From Hydractinia symbiolongicarpus (lineage: Eukaryota; Cnidaria; Hydrozoa; Anthoathecata; Hydractiniidae): a stretch of 64,000 bases of DNA. The stretch is from the NCBI RefSeq assembly GCF_029227915.1, contig NC_079880.1, positions 30,127,501 through 30,191,500 on the forward strand, given 5' to 3'. The notes beneath the pieces were generated by a model. It was not told the DNA's origin, did not search any database, and worked only from the letters and a program-made list of their open reading frames with translations. Positions 51,405-62,659 of this stretch are shown one piece after another. A program made the translations under genes and the position numbers. Position 1 is the stretch's first letter. Every line of letters starts with the position of its first letter.

Positions 51405-51900
51405 TTGCCGGCGATTAAACTTCTTTTATTCAGCGTCTCATCAAAAATGAAAACATTTTTGAAAACTACAAGTCTTATGCGTTTTAGTGATGAAAAAATA
51501 ATTTTAAAAATCCTTCTGGAAATGAGTTTACTCACAGGGTACTTTCTTTGTATACATTCGACTATACGGGCCAAGCCCGGGATTTACGGGAAATTGCGAG
51601 TTTTCGTTTGCCGGCGATTAAACCTCTTTCATTAAGCGTCTCATCAAAAATAAAAACATTTTTGAAAACTACAAGTCTCATGCGATTTAGTGGTGAAAAA
51701 ATAATTTTAAAAATCCTTCTGGAAATGAGTTTACTCACAGGGTACTTTCTTTGTATACATTCGACTATACGGGCCAAGCCCGGGATTTACGGGAAATTGC
51801 GAGTTTTCGTTTGCCGGCGATTAAACCTCTTTCATTAAGCGTCTCATCAAAAATAAAAACATTTTTGAAAACTACAAGTCTCATGCGATTTAGTGGTGAA
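51405..51900 (-). repeat. single-monomer duplication marked by ATCCTTCTGG
   Basis: ATCCTTCTGG (CG lost from ATCGTTCTGG) with GGGAAATTGCGAG occurs near 51510 and 51713, 203 bp apart. An older copy lies near 49888. The two adjacent units differ upstream (GTGATG against GTGGTG), so the exchange point lies within the unit. Confidence 0.78.
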
Positions 51901-54599
51901 AAAATAATTTAAAAAATCGTTCCGGAAATGAGTTTACTCCCTGGGTACTTTCTTTGTATAGTTTTGACTATACGGGCCAAGCCCGGGATTTACGGGAAAT
52001 CGCGGTTTTTCGTTTGCCGGCGATTAAACTTCTTTTATTCAGCGTCTCATCAAAAATGAAAACAATTTTGAAAACTACAAGTCTTATGCGTTTTAGTGAT
52101 GAAAAAATAATTTAAAAAATCGTTTGGGAAATGAGTTTACTCCCTGGGTACTTTCTTTGTATACTTTTGACTATACGGGCCAAGCCCGGGATTTACGGTA
52201 AATCGCGGGTTTTCGTTTGCCGGCGATTAAACTTCCTTTATTCAGCGTCTCATCAAAAATGAAAACATTTTTGAAAACTACAAGTCTCATGGGCTTTAGT
52301 GATGAAAAAATAATTCAAAAAATCGTTCTGGAAATGAGTTTACTCACAGGGTACTTTCTTTGTATACATTCGACTATACGGGCCAAGCCTGTTATTTACG
52401 AGAAATCGCGGATTTTCGTTTGCCGGCGATTAAACCTCTTTCATTAAGCGTCTCATCAAAAATAAAAACATTTTTGAAAACTACAAGTCTCATGCGTTTT
52501 AGTGGTGAAAAAAAAATTTAAAAATCGTTCAGGAAATGAGTTTACTCCCTGGGTACTTTCTTTGTATAGTTTTGACTATACGGGCCAAGCCCGGGATTTA
52601 CGGGAAATCGCAGGTTTTCGTTTGCCGGCGATTAAACATCTTTTATTCAGCGTCTCATCAAAAATGAAAACATTTTTGAAAACTACAAGTCTCATGCGAT
52701 TTAGTGGTGAAAAAATAATTTAAAAAATCGTTCCGGAAATGAGTTTACTCCCTGGGTACTTTCTTTGTATAGTTTTGACTATACGGGCCAAGCCCGGGAT
52801 TTACGGGAAATCGCGGGTTTTCGTTTGCCGGCGATTAAACTTCTTTTATTCAGCGTCTCATCAAAAATGAAAACAATTTTGAAAACTGCAAGTCTTATGC
52901 GTTTTAGTGATGAAAAAATAATTTAAAAAATCGTTCTGGAAATGAGTTTACTCACAGGGTACTTTCTTTGTATACATTCGACTATACGGGCCAAGCCCGG
53001 GATTTACGGGAAATCGCGGGTTTTGGTTGGCCGGCGATTAAACATCTTTTATTCAGCGTCTCATCAAAAATGAAAACATTTTTGAAAACTACAAGTCTTA
53101 TGCGTTTTAGTGATGAAAAAATAATTTTAAAAATCGTTCTGGAAATGAGTTTACTCACAGGGTACTTTCTTTGTATACATTCGACTATACGGGGCAAGCC
53201 CGGGATTTACGGGAAATCGCGGGTTTTCGTTTGCCGGCGATTAAACCTCTTTCATTAAGCGTCTCATCAAAAATAAAAACATTTTTGAAAACTACAAGTC
53301 TCATGCGTTTTAGTGGTGAAAAAAAAATTTAAAAAATCGTTCGGGAAATGAGTTTACTCCCTGGGTACTTTCTTTGTATAGTTTTCACTATACGGGCCAA
53401 GCCCGGGATTTACGGGAAATCGCGGGTTTTCGTTTGCCGGTGATTAAACTTCTTTTATTCAGCGTCTCATCAAAAATGAAAACAATTTTGAAAACTACAA
53501 GTCTTATGCGTTTTAGTGATGAAAAAATAATTTTAAAAATCGTTCTGGAAATGAGTTTACTCACAGGGTACTTTCTTTGTATACATTCGACTATACGGGC
53601 CAAGCCCGGGATTTACGGGAAATAGCGGGTTTTCGTTTGCCGGCGATTAAACATCTTTTATTCAGCGTCTCATCAAAAATGAAAACATTTTTGAAAACTA
53701 CAAGTCTCATGCGATTTAGTGGTGAAAAAATAATTTAAAAAATCGTTCCAGGAATGAGTTTACTCCCTGGGTACTTTCTTTGTATAGTTTTGACTATACG
53801 GGCCAAGCCCGGGATTTACGGGAAATCGCGGGTTTTCGTTTGCCGGCGATTAAACTTCTTTTATTCAGCGTCTCATCAAAAATGAAAACAATTTTGAAAA
53901 CTACAAGTCTTATGCGTTTTAGTGATGAAAAAATAATTTAAAAAATCGTTCTTGAAATGAGTTTACTCACAGGGTACTTTCTTTGTATACATTCGACTAT
54001 ACGGGCCAAGCCCGGGATTTACGGGAAATCGCGGGTTTTGGTTGGCCGGCGATTAAACATCTTTTATTCAGCGTCTCATCAAAAATGAAAACATTTTTGA
54101 AAACTACAAGTCTTATGCGTTTTAGTGATGAAAAAAAAATTTTAAAAATCGTTCTGGAAATGAGTTTACTCACAGGGTACTTTCTTTGTATACATTCGAC
54201 TATACGGGCCAAGCCCGGGATTTACGGGAAATCGCGGGTTTTCGTTTGCCGGCGATTAAACATCTTTTATTCAGCGTCCCATCAAAAGTGAAAACATTTT
54301 TGAAAACTACAAGTCTCATGCGATTTAGTGGTGAAAAAATAATTTAAAAAATCGTTCCGGAAATGAGTTTACTCCCTGGGTACTTTCTTTGTATAGTTTT
54401 GACTATACAGGCCAAGCCCGGGATTTACGGGATATCGCGGGTTTTCGTTTGCCGGCGATTAAACATCTTTTATTCAGCGTCTCATCAAAAATGAAAACAT
54501 TTTTGAAAACTACAAGTCTCATGCGTTTTAGTGGTGAAAAAATAATTTAAAAAATCGTTCCGGAAATGAGTTTACTCCCTGGGTACTTTCTTTGTATAC

Positions 54600-57040
54600 T
54601 TTTGACTAGACGGGCCGAGTCCGGGATTTACGGGAAGTCGCGGGTTTTCGTTTGCCGGCGATTAAACTTCTTTTATTCAGCGTTTCATCAAAAATGAAAA
54701 TATTTTTAAAAACTACAAGTCCTATGCGTTTTAGTGGTGAAAAAATAATTTAAAAAATCGTTCTGGAAATGAGTTTACTCACAGGGTAATTTCTTTGCAT
54801 ATATTCGACTATACGGGCCAAGCCCGGGATTTACAGGAAATCGCGGGTTTTCGTTTGCCGGCGATTAAACATCTTTTATTCAGCGTCTCATCAAAAATGA
54901 AAACATTTTTGAAAACTACAAGTCTCATGCGTTTTAGTGGTGAAAAAATAATTTAAAAAATCGTTCCGGAAATGAGTATACTCCCTGGGTACCTTCTTTG
55001 TATACTTTTGACTAGACGGGCCGAGTCCGGGATTTACAGGAAGTCGCGGGTTTTCGTTTGCCGGCGATTCAACTTCTTTTATTCAGCGTCTCATCAAAAA
55101 TGAAAACATTTTTAAAAACTACAAGTCTCATGGGCTTTAGTGATGAAAAAATAATTTAAAAAATCGTTCTAGAAATGAGTTTACTCCCTGGGTACTTTCT
55201 TTGTATACTTTTGACTATACGGGCCAAGCCCGGGATTTACGGGAAATCGCGGGTTTTCGTTTGCCGGCGTTTAAACTTCTTTTATTCAGCGTCTCATCAA
55301 AAATGAAAACAATTTTGAAAACTACAAGTCTTATGCGTTTTAGTGATGAAAAAATAATTTAAAAAATCGTTCGGGAAAAGAGTTTACTCCCTGGGTACTT
55401 TCTTTGTATACTTTAGACTATACGGTCCAAGCCCGGGATTTACGGGAAATCGCGGGTTTTCGTTTGCCGGCGATTAAACTTTTTTTATTCAGCGTCTCAT
55501 TAAAAATGAAAACATTTTTGAAAACTACAAGTCTTATGCGTTTTAGTGGTGAAAAAATGATTTAAAAAATCGTTCTGGAAATGAGTTAACTCACAGGGTA
55601 CTTTCTTTGTATACTTTGGACTATACGGGCCAAGCCCGAGATTTACGGGAAATGGCGGGAATTCGTTTGCCGGCGATTAAACTTTTTTTATTCAGTGTAT
55701 CATCAGAAATGAAAACATTTTTGAAAACTACAAGTCTCATGCGTTTTAGTGGTGAAAAGATAATTTAAAAAATCGTTTTGGAAATGAGTTTACTCACAGG
55801 GTACTTTCTTTGTATACATTCGACTATACGGGCCAAGCCCGGGATTTACGGGAAATCCCGGGTTTTCGTTTGCCGGCGATTAAACATCTTTTATTCAGCG
55901 TCTCATCAAAAATGAAAACATTTTTGAAAACTACAAGTCTTATGCGTTTTAGTGATGAAAAAATAATTTTAAAAATCGTTCTGGAAATGAGTTTACTCAC
56001 AGGGTACTTTCTTTTTATACATTCGACTATACGGGCCAAGCCCGGGATTTACGGGAAATCGCGGGTTTCCGTTTGCCGGCGATTAAACATCTTTTATTCA
56101 GCGTCTCATCAAAAATGAAAACATTTTTGAAAACTACAAGTCTCATGCGTTTTAGTGGTGAAAAAATAATTTAAAAAATCGTTCCGGAAATGAGTATACT
56201 CCCTGGGTACCTTCTTTGTATACTTTTGACTAGACGGGCCGAGTCCGGGATTTACAGGAAGTCGCGGGTTTTCGTTTGCCGGCGATTCAACTTCTTTTAT
56301 TCAGCGTCTCATCAAAAATGAAAACATTTTTAAAAACTACAAGTCTCATGGGCTTTAGTGATGAAAAAATAATTTAAAAAATCGTTCTAGAAATGAGTTT
56401 ACTCCCTGGGTACTTTCTTTGTATACTTTTGACTATACGGGCCAAGCCCGGGATTTACGGGAAATCACGGGTTTTCGTTTGCCGGCGTTTAAACTTCTTT
56501 TATTCAGCGTCTCATCAAAAATGAAAACAATTTTGAAAACTACAAGTCTTATGCGTTTTAGTGATGAAAAAATAATTTAAAAAATCGTTCGGGAAAAGAG
56601 TTTACTCCCTGGGTACTTTCTTTGTATACTTTAGACTATACGGTCCAAGCCCGGGATTTACGGGAAATCGCGGGTTTTCGTTTGCCGGCGATTAAACTTC
56701 TTTTATTCAGCGTCTCATCAAAAATGAAAACAATTTTGAAAACTACAAGTCTTATGCGTTTTAGTGATGAAAAAATAATTTAAAAAATCGTTCGGGAAAA
56801 GAGTTTACTCCCTGGGTACTTTCTTTGTATACTTTAGACTATACGGTCCAAGCCCGGGATTTACGGGAAATCGCGGGTTTTCGTTTGCCGGCGATTAAAC
56901 TTCTTTTATTCAGCGTCTCATTAAAAATGAAAACATTTTTGAAAACTACAAGTCTTATGCGTTTTAGTGGTGAAAAAATGATTTAAAAAATCGTTCTGGA
57001 AATGAGTTATCTCACAGGGTACTTTCTTTGTATACTTTTG
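54600..57040 (-). repeat. 6-mer spaced subtype family, second occurrence in R3
   Basis: GGTACC lies at 54988 and 56206, exactly 1218 bp (6 x 203) apart. Each is followed by GATTCAAC, TCTAGAAATG and GGCGTTTAAAC in the same order. The AAATGGCGGG subtype follows at about 55649 (with GGAATTCG) and 57070. Confidence 0.8.
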
Positions 57041-57041
57041 A

Positions 57042-57866
57042 CTATACGGGCCAAGCCCGGGATTTACGGGAAATGGCGGGATTTCGTTTGCCGGCGAATA
57101 AACTTTTTTTATTCAGTGTATCATCAGAAATGAAAACATTTTTGAAAACTACAAGTCTTATGCGTTTTAGTGATGAAAAAATAATTTTAAAAATCGTTCT
57201 GGAAATGAGTTTACTCACAGGGTACTTTCTTTGTATACATTCAACTATACGGGCCAAGCCCGGGATTTACGGGAAATCGCGGGTTTTCGTTTGCCGGCAA
57301 TTAAACATCTTTTATTCAGCGTCTCATCAAAAATGAAAACATTTTTGAAAACTACAAGTCTTATGCGTTTTAGTGATGAAAAAATAATTTTAAAAATCGT
57401 TCTGGAAATGAGTTTACTCACAGGGTACTTTCTTTGTATACATTCGACTATACGGGCCAAGCCCGGGATTTACGGGAAATCGCGGGTTTTCGTTTGCCGG
57501 CGAATAAACTTTTTTTATTCAGTGTATCATCAGAAATGAAAACATTTTTGAAAACTACAAGTCTTATGCGTTTTAGTGATGAAAAAATAATTTTAAAAAT
57601 CGTTCTGGAAATGAGTTTACTCACAGGGTACTTTCTTTGTATACATTCAATTATACGGGCCAAGCCCGGGATTTACGGGAAATCGCGGGTTTTCGTTTGC
57701 CGGCAATTAAACATCTTTTATTCAGCGTCTCATCAAAAATGAAAACATTTTTGAAAACTACAAGTCTTATGCGTTTTAGTGATGAAAAAATAATTTTAAA
57801 AATCGTTCTGGAAATGAGTTTACTCACAGGGTACTTTCTTTGTATACATTCGACTATACGGGCCAA
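57042..57866 (-). repeat. dimeric higher-order repeat, 2 copies of 406 bp
   Basis: GGCGAATAAACTTTTTTTATTC with GTGTATCATCAG lies near 57094 and 57500, and GGCAATTAAAC near 57296 and 57702. Both pairs are 406 bp apart. ACATTCAACTATACGG in one copy is ACATTCAATTATACGG in the other. Confidence 0.85.
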
Positions 57867-59859
57867 GCCCGGGATTTACGGGAAATCGCGGGTTTTCGTT
57901 TGCCGGCGATTAAACATCTTTTATTCAGCGTCTCATCAAAAATAAAAACATTTTTGAAAACTACAAGTCTCATGCGTTTTAGTGGTGAAAAAATAATTTA
58001 AAAAATCGTTCTAGAAATGAGTTTACTCCCTGGGTACTTTCTTTGTATACTTTTGACTATACGGGCCAAGCCCGGGATTTACGGGAAATCACGGGTTTTC
58101 GTTTGCCGGCGTTTAAACTTCTTTTATTCAGCGTCTCATCAAAAATGAAAACAATTTTGAAAACTACAAGTCTTATGCGTTTTAGTGATGAAAAAATAAT
58201 TTAAAAAATCGTTCAGGAAAAGAGTTTACTCCCTGGGTACTTTCTTTGTATACTTTAGACTATACGGTCCAAGCGCGGGATTTACGGGAAATCGCGGGTT
58301 TTCGTTTGCCGGCGATTAAACTTCTTTTATTCAGCGTCTCATTAAAAATGAAAACATTTTTGAAAACTACAAGTCTTATGCGTTTTAGTGGTGAAAAAAT
58401 GATTTAAAAAATCGTTCTGGAAATGAGTTTACTCACAGGGTACTTTCTTTGTATACATTCGACTATACGGGCCAAGCCCGGGATTTACGGGAAATCGCAG
58501 GTTTTCGTTTGCCGGCGATTAAACTTCTTTTATTCAGCGTTTCATCAAAAATGAAAACATTTTTAAAAACTACAAGTCCTATGCGTTTTAGTGGTGAAAA
58601 AATAATTTAAAAAATCGTTCTGGAAATGAGTTAACTCACAGGGTACTTTCTTTGTATACTTTTGACTATACGGGCCAAGCCCGGGATTTACGGGAAATGG
58701 CGGGATTTCGTTTGCCGGCGATTAAACTTTTTTTATTCAGTGTATCATCAGAAATGAAAACATTTTTGAAAACTACAAGTCTCGTGCGTTTTAGTGGTGA
58801 AAAGATAATTTAAAAAATCGTTTTGGAAATGAGTTTACTTACAGGGTACTTTCTTTGTATACATTCGACTATACGGGCCAAGCCCGGGATTTACGGGAAA
58901 TCGCGGGTTTTCGTTTGCCGGCGATTAAACATCTTTTATTCAGCGTCTCATCAAAAATGAAAACATTTTTGAAAACTACAAGTCTTATGCGTTTTAGTGA
59001 TGAAAAAATAATTTTAAAAATCGTTCTGGAAATGAGTTTACTCACAGGGTACTTTCTTTGTATACATTCGACTATACGGGCCAAGCCCGGGATTTACGGG
59101 AAATCGCGGGTTTTCGCTTGCCGGCAATTAAACATCTTTTATTCAGCGTCTCATCAAAAATGAAAACATTTTTGAAAACTACAAGTCTCATCCGATTTAG
59201 TGGTGAAAAAATAATTTAAAAAATCGTTCCGGAAATGAGTTTACTCCCTGGGTACTTTCTTTGTATAGTTTTGACTATACAGGCCAAGCCCGGGATTTAC
59301 GGGAAATCGCGGGTTTTCGTTTGCCGGCGATTAAACTTCTTTTATTCAGCGTCTCATCAAAAATGAAAACAATTTTGAAAACTACAAGTCTTATGCGTTT
59401 TAGTGATGAAAAAATAATTTAAAAAATCGTTCTGGAAATGAGTTTACTCACAGGGTACTTTCTTTGTATATATTCGACTATACGGGCCAAGCCCGGGATT
59501 TACAGGAAATCGCGGGTTTTCGTTTGCCGGCGATTAAACATCTTTTATTCAGCGTCTCATCAAAAATGAAAACAATTTTGAAAACTACCAGTCTTATGCG
59601 TTTTAGTGATGAAAAAATAATTTAAAAAATCGTTCTGGAAATGAGTTTACTCACAGGGTACTTTCTTTGTATATATTCGACTATACAGGCCAAGCCCGGG
59701 ATTTACAGGAAATCGCGGGTTTTCGTTTGCCGGCGATTAAACATCTTTTATTCAGCGTCTCATCAAAAATGAAAACATTTTTGAAAACTACAAGTCTCAT
59801 GCGTTTTAGTGGAGAAAAAATAATTTAAAAAACCGTTCCGGAAATGAGTATACTCCCTG

Positions 59860-62440
59860 GGTACCTTCTTTGTATACTTTTGACTAGACGGGCCGAGTCC
59901 GGGATTTACAGGAAGTCGCGGGTTTTCGTTTGCCGGCAATTCAACTTCTTTTATTCAGCGTCTCATCAAAAATGAAAACATTTTTAAAAACTACAAGTCT
60001 CATGGGCTTTAGTGATGAAAAAATAATTTAAAAAATCGTTCTAGAAATGAGTTTACTCCCTGGGTACTTTCTTTGTATACTTTTGACTATACGGGCCAAG
60101 CCCGGGATTTACGGGAAATCGCGGGTTTTCGTTTGCCGGCGTTTAAACTTCTTTTATTCAGCGTCTCATCAAAAATGAAAACAATTTTGAAAACTACAAG
60201 TCTTATGCGTTTTAGTGATGAAAAAATAATTTAAAAAATCGTTCGGGAAAAGAGTTTACTCCCTGGGTACTTTCTTTGTATACTTTAGACTATACGGTCC
60301 AAGCCCGGGATTTACGGGAAATCGCGGGTTTTCGTTTGCCGGCGATTAAACTTCTTTTATTCAGCGTCTCATTAAAAATGAAAACATTTTTGAAAACTAC
60401 AAGTCTTATGCGTTTTAGTGGTGAAAAAATGATTTAAAAAATCGTTCTGGAAATGAGTTAACTTACAGGGTACTTTCTTTGTATACTTTTGACTATACGG
60501 GCCAAGCCCGGGATTTACGGGAAATGGCGGGATTTCGTTTGCCGGCGATTAAACTTTTTTTATTCAGTGTATCATCAGAAATGAAAACATTTTTGAAAAC
60601 TACAAGTCTCATGCGTTTTAGTGGTGAAAAGATAATTTAAAAAATCGTTTTGGAAATGAGTTTACTCACAGGGTACTTTCTTTGTATACATTCGACTATA
60701 CGGGTCAAGCCCGGGATTTACGGGAAATCGCGGATTTTCGTTTGCCGGCGATTAAACTTCTTTTTATCAGCGTCTCATTAAAAATGAAAACATTTTTGAA
60801 AACTACAAGTCTCATGCGTTTTAGTGGTGAAAAAATAATTTAAAAAACCGTTCCGGAAATGAGTATACTCCCTGGGTACCTTCTTTGTATACTTTTGACT
60901 AGACGGGCCGAGTCCGGGATTTACAGGAAGTCGCGGGTTTTCGTTTGCCGGCAATTCAACTTCTTTTATTCAGCGTCTCATCAAAAATGAAAACATTTTT
61001 AAAAACTACAAGTCTCATGGGCTTTAGTGATGAAAAAATAATTTAAAAAATCGTTCGGGAAAAGAGTTTACTCCCTGGGTACTTTCTTTGTATACTTTAG
61101 ACTATACGGTCCAAGCCCTGGATTTACGGGAAATCGCGGGTTTTCGTTTGCCGGCGATTAAACTTCTTTTATTCAGCGTCTCATTAAAAATGAAAACATT
61201 TTTGAAAACTACAAGTCTTATGCGTTTTAGTGGTGAAAAAATGATTTAAAAATCGTTCTGGAAATGAGTTAACTCACAGGGTACTTTCTTTGTATACTTT
61301 TGACTATACGGGCCAAGCCCGGGATTTACGGGAAATGGCGGGATTTCGTTTGCCGGCGATTAAACTTTTTTTATTCAGTGTATCATCAGAAATGAAAACA
61401 TTTTTGAAAACTACAAGTCTCATGCGTTTTAGTGGTGAAAAGATAATTTAAAAAATCGTTTTGGAAATGAGTTTACTCACAGGGTACTTTCTTTGTATAC
61501 TTTTGACTATACGGGCCAAGCCCGGGATTTACGGGAAATGGCGGGATTTCGTTTGCCGGCGATTAAACTTTTTTTATTCAGTGTATCATCAGAAATGAAA
61601 ACATTTTTGAAAACTACAAGTCTCATGCGTTTTAGTGGTGAAAAGATAATTTAAAAAATCGTTTTGGAAATGAGTTTACTCACAGGGTACTTTCTTTGTA
61701 TACATTCGACTATACGGGTCAAGCCCGGGATTTACGGGAAATCGCGGATTTTCGTTTGCCGGCGATTAAACTTCTTTTATTCAGCGTCTCATTAAAAATG
61801 AAAACATTTTTGAAAACTACAAGTCATATGCGTTTTAGTGGTGAAAAAATGATTTAAAAAATCGTTCTGGAAATGAGTTAACTCACAGGGTACTTTCTTT
61901 GTATACTTTTGACTATACGGGCCAAGCCCGGGATTTACGGGAAATGGCGGGATTTCGTTTGCCGGCGATTAAACTTTTTTAATTCAGTGTATCATCAGAA
62001 ATGAAAACATTTTTGAAAACTACAAGTCTCATGCGTTTTAGTGGTGAAAAGATAATTTAAAAAATCGTTTTGGAAATGAGTTTACTCACAGGGTACTTTC
62101 TTTGTATACATTCGACTATACGGGTCAAGCCCGGGATTTACGGGAAATCGCGGATTTGCGTTTGCCGGCGATTAAACCACTTTCATTAAGCGTCTCATCA
62201 AAAATGAAAACATTTTTGAAAACTACAAGTCTCATGCGTTTTAGTAGTGAAAAGATAATTTAAAAAATCGTTTTGGAAATGAGTTTACTCACAGGGTACT
62301 TTCTTTGTATACATTCGACTAGACGGGCCGAGTCCGGGATTTACAGGAAGTCGCGGGTTTTCGTTTGCCGGCAATTCAACTTCTTTTATTCAGCGTCTCA
62401 TCAAAAATGAAAACATTTTTAAAAACGACAAGTCTCATGG
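59860..62440 (-). repeat. 5-mer (1015 bp) and single-unit duplications near the right end
   Basis: GGTACC at 59860 and 60875 are 1015 bp apart. Both are preceded by the rare AAAAAACCGTTCCGG and followed by GCAATTCAAC. The AAATGGCGGG unit is present near 61337 and again near 61540, one monomer apart, and again near 61947, consistent with local one- and two-unit duplications. Confidence 0.77.
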
Positions 62441-62659
62441 GCTTTAGTGATGAAAAAATAATTTAAAAAATCGTTCGGGAAAAGAGTTTACTCCCTGGGT
62501 ACTTTCTTTGTATACTTTAGACTATACGGTCCAAGCCCGGGATTTACGGGAAATCGCGGGTTTTCGTTTGCCGGCGATTAAACTTCTTTTATTCAGCGTC
62601 TCATTAAAAATGAAAACATTTTTGAAAACTACAAGCCTTATGCGTTTTAGTGGTGAAAA

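Larger units (their letters stand above)
42200..54300 (-). repeat. recently amplified segment with nested higher-order repeats
   Basis: A CCCGTTATTTACGAG or CCTGTTATTTACGAG subtype recurs at about 42445, 47519 and 52388, giving superunits of about 5074 bp (25-mer) and 4871 bp (24-mer). Inside them, a 7-mer (1421 bp) at 43023, 44647 and 46068 shares three private variants in all copies: GGGATTTGCGGG, TTGCCGACG and ATTCTGCGTC. A GGTTGGCCGG variant marks eight units between 43077 and 54037. A 10-mer spacing (2030 bp) links 48706 and 50736 through CTTACGCG. Copies look almost identical, so this is probably the youngest part of the array. Confidence 0.85.
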
